Assembly (NCBI GenBank): GCA_963922455.1
Contig: CAWUIO010000080.1
Location: 1-31,094 of the forward strand
Reading direction: 5' to 3'
From: CAWUIO01 sp963922455
GTDB lineage: Bacteria; Bacteroidota; Bacteroidia; Cytophagales; Microscillaceae
DNA length: 31,094 bases
Shown here: positions 1 through 8,335 of the stretch, in pieces
Layout: each line of letters starts with the position of its first letter
Numbering within the stretch: position 1 is the stretch's first letter
The notes under the pieces: model-generated
Database searches by the model: none
The model's input: the letters and a program-made list of their open reading frames with translations, nothing else
Told to the model about the DNA's origin: nothing
Program-made: the position numbers and the translations under genes

Positions 1-638
1 AATTGGCCCAGGGTACACAGGGAGCTACCGTAAGTGTAAACTTTGAGGTGGTAAATGTAGATGTACCTACCATCACTGGTTTTAGCTTGATTGATGCCGG
101 TACTAACACATTTGTTCGTGTATTGCAAGACAATGACCAGATCAATGTAGCTGACTTCCCGAACGGGTACAGTATTGTAGCTGAAACGGTGGGAGCCATT
201 GATGAAGTAGTATTCAGTGTAAACGGTAATGTAGTACGTACCGAAGTGCTTGCTCCTTACGCGATTGCGGGTGATAACAATGGTAACTTCGTTCCATTCA
301 TCGTTCCTAACGGATCTTACACCGTGGTAGCTAGTGGTACAAGCAACGGAAACGCGGTGGCTGCACAAACTTTAAACTTCGAGCAAGTGGAGGTAAATGC
401 TGCCCTGGTTGTTTCACCTAACCCGGCCACATCGGGATATGTAAACATTGAAGCTGCGGTTGGGTCTGCCCAAGCTACTTTGATGATCTCTGATGATAAA
501 GGGAATGTACTTGAACAAAGAGACATTACAGGAGATGAGAAAATCCGTTTGGATTTAGCTCAATATTCGGGTACTATGTTGATTGTTCAATTGATCCAAG
601 GTGATAAGGTGATTACTCAACGAGTGATCAAGAACTAA
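1..638 (+). CDS. T9SS-exported surface protein, C-terminal part (5' end outside window)
   Basis: The frame is open from the window edge to the TAA at 636-638, so the start lies upstream. A TTG at position 3 is not a credible start. The last ~75 residues (VVSPNPATSG... to QRVIKN) match the type A C-terminal sorting domain of the Bacteroidota type IX secretion system: a proline-containing SPNP entry, beta strands and a short basic end. This domain directs export across the outer membrane and is normally cleaved on attachment to the surface. Before it lies one beta-sandwich module (ITGFSLIDAGTNT, then VVFSVNG, PYAIAGDNNG and NGSYTVVA), a repeat type common in large Bacteroidota adhesins and glycan-associated proteins. 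A terminator follows 28 bp downstream. What the full protein does cannot be judged from the tail. Confidence 0.85.
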   Translation, partial: LAQGTQGATVSVNFEVVNVDVPTITGFSLIDAGTNTFVRVLQDNDQINVADFPNGYSIVAETVGAIDEVVFSVNGNVVRTEVLAPYAIAGDNNGNFVPFIVPNGSYTVVASGTSNGNAVAAQTLNFEQVEVNAALVVSPNPATSGYVNIEAAVGSAQATLMISDDKGNVLEQRDITGDEKIRLDLAQYSGTMLIVQLIQGDKVITQRVIKN

Positions 639-666
639 TCAGAACTGGATTAAGCAGAATTATGAA

Positions 667-699
667 GGCAGGTTCCATACTAGGAACCTGCCTTTTTTT
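667..699 (+). terminator. Rho-independent terminator
   Basis: A perfect 10-bp stem (GGCAGGTTCC 667-676 with GGAACCTGCC 683-692) has a 6-nt loop and is followed by seven T (693-699). It sits 28 bp after the stop of the T9SS protein and ends that transcript. Repeat copy 1 begins on the next base. Confidence 0.9.
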
Positions 700-830
700 G
701 GCTTAGGGATGGAACGGTCTGTTTGAGCTCGTGTAGGCCTGGCGGGGAAAGGCAGCGAGTAGTGACAGCCCGACCCGTGCAACTAGGATTATCCTTAAGG
801 AAACTAATTTTTATAGCACGGGTAAGCCCC
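700..830 (+). repeat. Dispersed structured repeat, copy 1 (forward)
   Basis: Member of a seven-copy family. Outer stem GGCTTA 700-705 / TAAGCC 823-828; inner stem CCCGTGC 774-780 / GCACGGG 816-822 enclosing a 35-nt copy-specific stretch. Conserved core includes CTGTTTGAGCTCGTG (719-733) and GGCAGCGAGTAG (751-762). It lies between two convergent genes, directly after a terminator. No coding potential is apparent. Confidence 0.85.
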
Positions 831-868
831 AAAGCATTATTTTAGGGAATGAGGATGCCAGAAGCTAC

Positions 869-2158
869 TTAATTTGATTGGATAATTGCTAATTCCTCGC
901 AATTCATCATTTTGAGGCCTATAGAACATTGAAGACAGCGGTGGGCCTGACAGTAATTTTTATAGAGCCCAATGAGCCCCTGGCTATCATAGGCGTGTTG
1001 GGCTTTCCAGCCGAGTTGTTGCCATAAACGGGTAATTTGATTCTCTTCCGGAGGAATAGATTCTAAGAATTGGGTAGCCTTGCTTAAGTAGGAAGTGTTG
1101 TTTTGTTGAACAGCATACGCTGCCAATAAAGGGCTAACGGTATTTACGATGAGAATTTGTATGCTATTTTCTCCCATAGCTCCCATGGGGCGTTTGGCTA
1201 TTTTACCAAAATGATAATGATTCAACCAATACTCCGATTGCTTTACGGATAGTAGATTTTGAATATCGTAAATTGATAGATTGATGAAGGAGGAAAAAAA
1301 CTTGGGGGTTTTATGGATGAGCTGAGCTAACTGGGCCAGGCGTATCGTGGGAAAATTAGGTGGCCGCAGACGCATAAATTTAAGGGTAATGGGGTTTGGT
1401 TCTTCTAAGCGGTGCATTTTTTTCAAAAAGCTGAACTCCTTCCGAAGCTCCTGATAATAGTTATCTCCTTCCTTATTTTTGAGCAATCCGGCCATACCAA
1501 AAAGTAGTGCTTCGACTTGTAGAAGATTACTACGGTGTTTTAAGATAATACGGTAGGGGAGGCGTTTGGCTAGTTCTTCGAAGGCTTCACTGTTGTTGCG
1601 GAAGCCAAAGTTTTTGCAAAGAAGTTGATAACTTACTTCTTCCCAATCCTGGGCTAGTAAGTGGTGACGTTCTAAGATATCTTCAGCCTTATTTTGGAGC
1701 CTTTCTACCAAAGCTTTATCTAACATATCTAAACGAATAAGCGGAGGGGCCCGGTGAAACTGCCAAGCACATGGTATAGGGGCTAAATTTTGAACCAGTT
1801 GCTGATACCTGTCTAGCCATTGGGGCGATACCAGAGAAGATAGTTCTAAGCAGGGAGGAGTACTACCATCTTCTCTTTGGATTATCTCATCGTTTTCCCA
1901 GACAACGTGTAAGACTACTTGATTATATAGGGGATCAAGGTGGTGTTGATGGGCATTCCAATCGGATGATTTTACGTGGATTTCTACTGCTCCTGCCCAC
2001 TCGATGCCTTTTATTTTTAATCGAGCTTGCATAAAATCAGGTCCATCGTGTTGGTTGGCGTAACCGGGATGTAGTACTTGAACGACCGGACTAGTTGAAT
2101 TAGAATTTTGTTGAAAACGCTGGTATTGCCAAAGGAAATGTAAAAAATCTTCTTTCAT
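869..2158 (-). CDS. DUF2851 family protein
   Basis: 429 aa, cytoplasmic-looking, with no signal peptide. The N-terminal ~110 residues carry the family's signature: HPGYANQHDGPDFMQARL, then GAVEIHVKSSDW, then H.H..DPLYNQVVLHVVWE.D. The spaced D, E and H residues resemble a metal-dependent nuclease or hydrolase core, but the family has no established function and that is inference. A long helical middle follows, and the C-terminus ends with a Cys-containing segment (HRCLQCSIG). The ATG at 2158 starts the motif region at the usual distance. It is 99 bp downstream of the anti-sigma/WD40 gene on the same strand, with a candidate promoter and a 14-bp palindrome in that gap, so it probably has its own transcript. 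Confidence 0.8.
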   Translation of the reverse strand: MKEDFLHFLWQYQRFQQNSNSTSPVVQVLHPGYANQHDGPDFMQARLKIKGIEWAGAVEIHVKSSDWNAHQHHLDPLYNQVVLHVVWENDEIIQREDGSTPPCLELSSLVSPQWLDRYQQLVQNLAPIPCAWQFHRAPPLIRLDMLDKALVERLQNKAEDILERHHLLAQDWEEVSYQLLCKNFGFRNNSEAFEELAKRLPYRIILKHRSNLLQVEALLFGMAGLLKNKEGDNYYQELRKEFSFLKKMHRLEEPNPITLKFMRLRPPNFPTIRLAQLAQLIHKTPKFFSSFINLSIYDIQNLLSVKQSEYWLNHYHFGKIAKRPMGAMGENSIQILIVNTVSPLLAAYAVQQNNTSYLSKATQFLESIPPEENQITRLWQQLGWKAQHAYDSQGLIGLYKNYCQAHRCLQCSIGLKMMNCEELAIIQSN

Positions 2159-2193
2159 TTGTATAATGTTGTTTTTCTAGGCGAAATATTATA

Positions 2194-2201
2194 CAAATAT
2201 A
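2194..2201 (-). promoter_or_regulatory. Candidate -7 box of the DUF2851 gene
   Basis: On the minus strand this reads TATATTTG, an exact match to the Bacteroidota -7 consensus TAnnTTTG, 36 bp upstream of the ATG at 2158. No clear TTTG is seen at the -33 position; instead a perfect palindrome fills the spacer. Confidence 0.4.
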
Positions 2202-2214
2202 CAAGTTAACTTGT
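2201..2214. promoter_or_regulatory. 14-bp perfect palindrome, possible operator
   Basis: ACAAGTTAACTTGT is its own reverse complement. It abuts the candidate -7 box of the DUF2851 gene and would lie in the spacer between -7 and -33. That is where a dimeric repressor could block transcription. The regulator is unknown. Confidence 0.4.
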
Positions 2215-2257
2215 GATTATTGCTTAAAAATGTAGATTATTTTAAATTTTGAGCAAG

Positions 2258-5137
2258 CTAGGGGAGCAATTTGTCTAAGTGCTTTTTCTCATGTAAGGCA
2301 TTTAATTGCTGGACATTTACGATAAAAGGTAATTCTGGGTTTAGTCGTCCTGGGGCCAAAATCAAATCTCTTTGGGAGAAATGGTAGACTTTGTCTCCGG
2401 GAAATAATAATAAATAAGCACTTGGAAAATAGGGGTTTAGAAAAAGCTCTGCATTTTTTCCAGCGATAAACTCTTGTTCTAAGATTACCGTGTGTTTTCT
2501 GCCTAATAACTGATATATTCTGATGGGCGTTTCTGAATGGCTAGATTTCAAACGAAACATAGCAGGTCGTTTATGTGAATTTTGGGGTGTATAGAGTCTG
2601 GCACATTGGTAAAAACCTAATTTTCGGATACTAAAGTGGCACATGTGTATGGGCTTTACGGGAACACGAAGTGCTTCAAGGGCTTCCTTTTCTTTTAGTA
2701 CTTCTTCGTATCTCTCGACCAATTGATTAAGGGGGTTGGTAGCAGGATTGGGCTGATGGACAATTGGTGAACTGGGCATTTTGCTAGCGGGCCTTACGAT
2801 TGTATAAAATTTGCGTCCAGCAACTTTTACGTGGGTTTGGCCCCGGTTTTTATAGGATCTTTCGTGTTTGGTCAAAGACAGTTCATATACATCTGTTCGA
2901 CTGCGTTCCACCCACAATTTGGCCGTATGATCATTCGAGGCAGTTAGAAAGCTACGACCGTCTGGAGCAATGACCGCTGAATTAACTGGGGCTTGATGTC
3001 CTCTTAGGGTGTGCTGCAACCAGCCTTCATCATTCCAGACCTTTGCGGTTAAGTCGGCAGAAGCACTAATAAAGGAAAAACCATCTTGAGCATAGCTTAT
3101 TTGGTTAATTTTCTTTTGATGTCCGTGGTTTTTACGTGTAGGTAAGTCTTTGATATTTCGGATTAATACGGCATTGTAGGATTGGGCTGGATTTAAAAAC
3201 CAAAGACGACTGTTTTTTCCGGTACGGGTGATCATGAAATTTCCTTGGGGGGAAATTTCTAAATGATCATCTTTGAAATCATAATACTCCAAAGGTTTGC
3301 CTTGGACAGACCAGAGTATAACTTTTCCATTTTCCTTGGTTGAGGGAGTCGTAATGATTTTTTGTCCATCTGGGGTAAAGCGAAGGTCCCCAAAACGGCC
3401 TGCTAAATATTGAGAAGCATTTTCTTCTATATCGAACACTTGCGCATAGTCTGCCCGGGCAAGGCTTAAAACTTTGCGGCTATCTGGAGAAAACTGTGGT
3501 ACACAGGTATGAGGTAGATGGGGCAGGCTTTGAATTAATTGCCCTCGGTAATTCCAAAGGCGGGCAGTTCCATCTTGAGAAGAAGTTAAAATGTATTGGC
3601 CATCGGGAGAAAAAGTTGCGTACCGGATAGCTCCGGTATGCCCTTTTAAGGTAGTGAGGTGGTGCCCTTGGGCCGTCCATATCATAGCGGTGTGATCGGC
3701 GGAGGCTGTAAGAATATATTGATTGTCGGGAGAAAAACAGGCATCTTGGACAGCCGCTCGGTGCTTGTCTAGGCTAAATAAATATTGGCCTTGCTTGGAC
3801 CACACTTTGGCGCTCCCATCAGCTGATGCCGTGACAATCCATAAACCGTTGCTAGAAAACCGAGCCGTGAAGACTGAAGATTTATGACCTTTTAAGGTGA
3901 GCGGGCGATATTTTAAGGGAGTAAGTTCTAAATCATCCCAAGTTTCATTTAAGGCATCAATATTTATTCGGGTAGGGCTACGAGCGGGGTCTTCTCCTGC
4001 ATATTCCCAAATTCGATCCGCATACGGCTCTAGGTCAGGGTTTTCCCCTGTATTTAAACTAAGGTTAAAGTAGCGAGTGGAGGAGTAAGGGAAAGCTCGT
4101 TTAATACTATTTTGAGGACTTTGTTCTTGCTCTATTTGTTTTTGGGCACTTAACAGGTCTTGGGCCAAAGAATCAAGTTTTTTTATTTTCCAATCTAATA
4201 AACGGGCATTTTCCAAGGCCAAAGAATGGGCAGGAATTAACTTGGCGGTTTGAATATAGTTCCAACTATTTGGCATTTCTAAGGCCAAGGCATTGGGAAG
4301 CAATGTAGGGTTCATGATGGGGAGGGAAGGGCTGCTTTCCTCAAAATAGTATTGGTTGAGGGCTGTATAATCGGAGGGAACCCCCAAATGGACTTCAATA
4401 GGGGTATTACTTTGCATTTGTAGACGTTCTTGCCCTTGGTAGGCCCGAATTTCAAACATAGCCGCCGACTCTAAGTATTGACGGCCGTTTAAGGTATCGT
4501 AATGATTGGGTATACCACTAGCGATGATATCACTAGCTTTTCTTAATTCCCTATATTTTAGGGTGTAACTACCTTCAACTGGATACCCTTCGGCATTGAC
4601 AAATGCTTGTGAAGGAATGATGACCATGGTGCCATTGGGAAGATAGAGACGTTGGGTTTCTTGGGCTTGCAAAGTCCATTCGTGATACGGTAAATCTAGG
4701 GCCGGATTCTCAAAGGGACTTTTAATTACTTCAGTTGGGCGTTCATATACAGGATGGACAATTAAGAAAGCCAAGGATGAAACTACGGTAAAAAGGATAA
4801 CGGCGGCAACTTTTCCAATTTGTGAGCTTATACGAAGGAGACTAGACCATACGGTTTTAACCTTGAGCCTGTCTAAAAAGGGGTGAGGGAGTAGCTCTTG
4901 TGGGTCATCGTCTTGCATGAATTCGTAAAACTCGAGTATTTCTTGCTGACATGCCGGGCAATTCTCGACATGGTCCAAAATACAAGCCGGAAGTTCATGC
5001 TCTCTATTTAACATGCGGGCTTCAACATATAAACTAATGCCGGAATCATTCAAATGTCCCTCTTCATTAAAGAATAGCTCTTGGAATGAGGCTGAGGGAT
5101 GTCGTTTTTTGCTAAATTTTAGTAGTAGTTGCTTCAT
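2258..5137 (-). CDS. Membrane anti-sigma-like protein fused to WD40 repeats
   Basis: 959 aa. Residues 52-63 hold a zinc-finger anti-sigma motif (H56-x3-C60-x2-C63, as HVENCPAC), expected in the cytoplasm. One transmembrane segment follows at about 109-128. Residues ~160-255 form a beta-rich extracytoplasmic module (LPNGTMVIIPSQAFV ... GIPNHYD ... SAAMFEI), with a related partner near the C-terminus (~800-930, GFYQCARLYTP). About eight WD40 blades lie between ~411 and 745 (for example GHTGAIRYATFSPDGQ). The predicted topology puts the propeller in the periplasm and the sigma-binding finger inside. It starts 32 bp after the sigma-like gene, so the two are very likely co-transcribed as a sigma/anti-sigma pair. 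The unusual part is the WD40 sensor. The ligand is unknown. Confidence 0.75.
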   Translation of the reverse strand: MKQLLLKFSKKRHPSASFQELFFNEEGHLNDSGISLYVEARMLNREHELPACILDHVENCPACQQEILEFYEFMQDDDPQELLPHPFLDRLKVKTVWSSLLRISSQIGKVAAVILFTVVSSLAFLIVHPVYERPTEVIKSPFENPALDLPYHEWTLQAQETQRLYLPNGTMVIIPSQAFVNAEGYPVEGSYTLKYRELRKASDIIASGIPNHYDTLNGRQYLESAAMFEIRAYQGQERLQMQSNTPIEVHLGVPSDYTALNQYYFEESSPSLPIMNPTLLPNALALEMPNSWNYIQTAKLIPAHSLALENARLLDWKIKKLDSLAQDLLSAQKQIEQEQSPQNSIKRAFPYSSTRYFNLSLNTGENPDLEPYADRIWEYAGEDPARSPTRINIDALNETWDDLELTPLKYRPLTLKGHKSSVFTARFSSNGLWIVTASADGSAKVWSKQGQYLFSLDKHRAAVQDACFSPDNQYILTASADHTAMIWTAQGHHLTTLKGHTGAIRYATFSPDGQYILTSSQDGTARLWNYRGQLIQSLPHLPHTCVPQFSPDSRKVLSLARADYAQVFDIEENASQYLAGRFGDLRFTPDGQKIITTPSTKENGKVILWSVQGKPLEYYDFKDDHLEISPQGNFMITRTGKNSRLWFLNPAQSYNAVLIRNIKDLPTRKNHGHQKKINQISYAQDGFSFISASADLTAKVWNDEGWLQHTLRGHQAPVNSAVIAPDGRSFLTASNDHTAKLWVERSRTDVYELSLTKHERSYKNRGQTHVKVAGRKFYTIVRPASKMPSSPIVHQPNPATNPLNQLVERYEEVLKEKEALEALRVPVKPIHMCHFSIRKLGFYQCARLYTPQNSHKRPAMFRLKSSHSETPIRIYQLLGRKHTVILEQEFIAGKNAELFLNPYFPSAYLLLFPGDKVYHFSQRDLILAPGRLNPELPFIVNVQQLNALHEKKHLDKLLP

Positions 5138-5169
5138 AGGGTTCGGTATTGATCTCTTGGTTTGGCTAA

Positions 5170-6132
5170 TTAGCTACGACTTAAAACAGAAACCCATTTA
5201 CTAGCCCATGCGCGAGTCGTGGCGGCTTCTTTACCCTGCAAAGTGTAAACTGATACCTCTTTTTCCTGAAAATAGGCAAAAAGAAAATCGGCAAATAGCC
5301 GTTTATCTAAGACCTGATAGGTAACATCCGGTTCCCGGATGGTGATTTTATCAACTATCCCTTCGCTATACTTATCTCCAGTAATATGTTGGTTAAGCCA
5401 GCGTTGTAAAGCCGCTGGACTTCCTTTTTCTTGACGAAATTGTTGAAAATACGGGTGAATGATTTGATAAATTAATTTATCCTCCATTTGACGGTAACTG
5501 TCGGGCTTGCCTAAGGTAGCCAGCAAATGATGTACATCCATAGGAGGCATTCCGGGAAAGCATTTATAGAGATCTTGGGCATTAATATTTACCCGAGCGT
5601 GCAATTTGAGAAGGAGAACCAATTTATGAGCTATTCGAGGAAAAGCGGCTTCGTAGTACTGCAAGTAGCGGTCCAGTTGGGCTTTTAAACAGTGGAGCAA
5701 GTCTTTCACTTCGGCTTCATCGCGAGTGCTTTTATCCCAAAATACAGGGCTTTTATCCGATTCGGTAACTTGCTCTTCTTGATTATGATGAAGTATGCCC
5801 TCCAATGCAATCATCTTTTGAGCTTTGTTTTTCTCTCGGTTCAATAAAGTATTCAGAATGTTACGAACCGTTTTAGCCAAATAAAACTTAAAGGTGTTGG
5901 CATTTTGGCAAGCTTCCTGAAAAGCCGGGCTGGGTAAGGAACGGGTCAGGATATGTATACATACCTCCTGATAAAAATCGCCCCGGTATTGGTGATAGTG
6001 TTGGAAATTTCTTAAATATAAATCGACCTTTTGACGGATAAAATCCTGGCAAGCCAATAAAATATCAGAATATTTTTCTTCTTTGAGCAAGCCAAGCAAA
6101 TCTTCGTGCGCTAAGGGAGGACTTGAAGACAT
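5170..6132 (-). CDS. Divergent sigma-70-like factor
   Basis: 320 aa, soluble. Residues ~45-105 resemble sigma region 2: RGDFYQEVCIHILTR corresponds to the core-binding D..QEV..L stretch, and FYLAKTVRNILNTLLNREKN corresponds to the W..xIARN...R.. helix that recognises the -10 region. No convincing region 4 is visible. The second half is helical (INAQDLYKCFPGMPPMDVH, then a 120-residue tail) and unlike standard ECF factors, which are about 190 aa. The partner anti-sigma gene lies 32 bp downstream. The start ATG at 6132 precedes the first helix. Alternatives are a sigma-like regulator that has lost promoter binding, or an unrelated helical protein. The operon partner favours sigma. Confidence 0.6.
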   Translation of the reverse strand: MSSSPPLAHEDLLGLLKEEKYSDILLACQDFIRQKVDLYLRNFQHYHQYRGDFYQEVCIHILTRSLPSPAFQEACQNANTFKFYLAKTVRNILNTLLNREKNKAQKMIALEGILHHNQEEQVTESDKSPVFWDKSTRDEAEVKDLLHCLKAQLDRYLQYYEAAFPRIAHKLVLLLKLHARVNINAQDLYKCFPGMPPMDVHHLLATLGKPDSYRQMEDKLIYQIIHPYFQQFRQEKGSPAALQRWLNQHITGDKYSEGIVDKITIREPDVTYQVLDKRLFADFLFAYFQEKEVSVYTLQGKEAATTRAWASKWVSVLSRS

Positions 6133-6688
6133 AAAAAATGAATTACTGTTAACACCTATTAAGCTTAAACAATATATATTAAAAAACTAGAAAAGATAGC
6201 CTGAGTGGAGGTATTTATATCCTAAACGTCTCTAAACCGAGTTTAGTAAAGCTAATTTCTCGATTCCTAATAAAACTGTAAGCCATTTATTTAAAAAACT
6301 CGAAAAGACAATAATTATTTTCTCTTATTTAAATAAAAATTACCTCGTACTATTTCTTCTCAAAATATACAATAATTCTCCTATTATGAGAAATTCCCAA
6401 ATAATCTCAACCGCATGTACTTCGCTTGACGGTATGCCCGAGAAAAAGAAATAAGAACGAAAAGAAATTATTTTTTCTAAATCTGTACCCTAAGAGACTG
6501 ATAATGAGATGCCTTCAAAAAAAACACCGTAAAATTTAAGCATTTTATCAATTCCTCCCGTTTTTTAGAAATCTATGGCATAATTTTGACACTGTAATTC
6601 AAGATAGACCCCAAGACAGGCAGGATTTTTATATCAAATCCACCAACTATTTCTAATTTAAGTAATAAAACAAGGTTTGTCGGTCAGC
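6133..6688. other. AT-rich divergent intergenic region
   Basis: About 556 bp between the divergent sigma-like gene and the first phosphatase gene, with no credible gene. It holds a near-identical 16-bp direct repeat (AAAAAACTAGAAAAGA at 6181 and AAAAAACTCGAAAAGA at 6293), a short hairpin CTAAAC-cga-GTTTAG at 6232-6246, and a candidate promoter for the plus-strand gene at 6581. Promoters of both flanking operons must lie here. Confidence 0.6.
6581..6588 (+). promoter_or_regulatory. Candidate -7 box of the first SpoIIE phosphatase gene
   Basis: TAATTTTG matches TAnnTTTG exactly, about 100 bp upstream of the ATG at 6689. A T-run lies at the -33 position but no exact TTTG, so the match is partial. 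Confidence 0.4.
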
Positions 6689-8278
6689 ATGTTAAAAACC
6701 GATACGAATACAGATTTAAGTTATGCGCCAACTAAAGTGGCGCCGGAGTTGAAAAAGAAGGATTATCGCCGCATATACCTGCTTTCTTTCATCATCTTAA
6801 ATACACTTGTCTTTGGGGTAAGTGCTATTCTTTTTAATCAATCCCAACAGATTTATTTTCAGGGTTTGTGTTTAGGGGTGGTTTTTTTGAATAGCTTGTG
6901 CTTAGTCTTGCTGAATCAGAAAATACTATACGGACTAGTTCTTAACTTTTTTATTTTAAACAACCTTCTGGGGTTTGTAATCTTAGCCGCATTTAGTGGC
7001 GGGGTTCACTCTCCCTACGCATATTGGTTGGTTACTGCACCTTGTATGGCCTTTGTATTACGGCGTACCCGAATGATCTATTTTTGGATTTTTACCTTTG
7101 CCTTTACCCTTTTGGCTTTATTTTATTTCCAAGAATTTTTTAATCCCTTTATCCAAGATCATTTAATTCACGTGCAGGAATGGTTTAACTACCTTTCCCT
7201 AGGAGGGCTTGCCCTCTATCTTACTATCTTTCTTTTGTTGGAAGAGGGCCATAGCCGTCACCTTGAGAAACAAAGTGAAGTAATGTTGGATGACCAACAG
7301 TATTTGAAGAAGCAAATTCAAATTCTGGATAATCGTAACTTTCGCCTAGTTCGCTTGTACCAAAACTTGCAAACTGCTCAAAAAGTAAATGAGCAAAAAA
7401 CCGAAATTATCACCGAAGCGGCCAAGTTGCTGGATACGAAAAACCGGCAAATCCGGGACATGCGGGATAAATTCATGAACCAAAGCCGTACCTTAGAAGA
7501 TATTAACCAAAATATAACCAATAGTATCCGCTACGCCCAGCGTATCCAGGAGGCTATTACCCCCGAAAAAGATTGGGTCATCCAACATTTTCGAGATGCT
7601 TTTATCTTTTTCCGCCCCAAAGATATTGTTAGTGGCGATTTTTACTGGTTTACGGAAAAGAAACGCATGGGGGAGACCCTCAAAATCCTTATTGCCGCGG
7701 ATTGTACTGGTCACGGGGTTCCCGGCGCATTTATGACCGTAATGGGTAACTCCCTGATCAATGAAATTGTCAATGAAATGGGCATCGTACAGCCCGATGA
7801 GTTGCTTTTGGAGCTAGACCGGAAGGTTATAGAGACTTTGAGCAGTAAAAATGGGAAACCCGAAATCCATGACGGCATGGATATGGTCGTGATGACCATC
7901 CATGAAGAAGACAAAATAGTAAAGTATGCCGCTGCTCACAACCCGCTATATTACGTTAGGAAGCAAACGTTAAATCAGGTTAAAGGCTCCAAATTTGCGG
8001 TAGGAAGCTCCCAGTATAAAACCGAAAAAGGTTTTAAACTTCATACTATCCAAGCCGAACCCGGAGATATGTTTTACATCTTTACCGATGGCTTCCAGGA
8101 TCAATTTGGAAAAAAACAGAAAAGAAAATACATGACGCGCCGATTCCGTAACTTTCTGCTCTCCATAAATCGTTTACCCTTAAGTAAGCAGTACGAAAAG
8201 ATAGGAGCCGAATTTGCGCATTGGAAAGGAGATTTACCGCAAACGGATGACGTGTTGATCATCGGATTCCGTATGTAG
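6689..8278 (+). CDS. Membrane-bound SpoIIE/PP2C-type serine phosphatase, paralog A
   Basis: 529 aa from the ATG at 6689; a TTG 12 bp earlier is in frame but less likely. Six predicted membrane segments (about 28-50, 55-76, 79-102, 109-125, 128-147, 164-185) form an integral-membrane sensor, with a GGVHSPYAYW loop as in 6TM histidine-kinase sensors. A coiled coil runs to ~285. The catalytic SpoIIE domain follows, with metal-binding aspartates in SGDFYWF, AADCTGHGVPGAFMT, DGMDMVVMT, FTDGFQDQFG and QTDDVLIIGF. All appear intact. Such enzymes usually dephosphorylate STAS-type anti-anti-sigma proteins; no STAS gene is present here. It is followed after 57 bp by a close paralog, probably in one operon. 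Confidence 0.9.
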   Translation: MLKTDTNTDLSYAPTKVAPELKKKDYRRIYLLSFIILNTLVFGVSAILFNQSQQIYFQGLCLGVVFLNSLCLVLLNQKILYGLVLNFFILNNLLGFVILAAFSGGVHSPYAYWLVTAPCMAFVLRRTRMIYFWIFTFAFTLLALFYFQEFFNPFIQDHLIHVQEWFNYLSLGGLALYLTIFLLLEEGHSRHLEKQSEVMLDDQQYLKKQIQILDNRNFRLVRLYQNLQTAQKVNEQKTEIITEAAKLLDTKNRQIRDMRDKFMNQSRTLEDINQNITNSIRYAQRIQEAITPEKDWVIQHFRDAFIFFRPKDIVSGDFYWFTEKKRMGETLKILIAADCTGHGVPGAFMTVMGNSLINEIVNEMGIVQPDELLLELDRKVIETLSSKNGKPEIHDGMDMVVMTIHEEDKIVKYAAAHNPLYYVRKQTLNQVKGSKFAVGSSQYKTEKGFKLHTIQAEPGDMFYIFTDGFQDQFGKKQKRKYMTRRFRNFLLSINRLPLSKQYEKIGAEFAHWKGDLPQTDDVLIIGFRM

Positions 8279-8335
8279 GATACAAGGGTTGTTACCCTAT
8301 CTACCATCGGTCATGAAAGGAATGTTGATTGCCCC

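Noticed and set aside
6181..6308. Direct repeat in the AT-rich gap as an iteron or origin
   Set aside because: Only two imperfect 16-bp copies, no DnaA-box cluster and no replication gene nearby.
6677..6688. TTG starts for the first phosphatase (6677), Nif3-like (24695), pncB (27318) and DUF5686 (30820) genes
   Set aside because: An in-frame ATG soon after fits the family N-terminus or the signal peptide better in each case.
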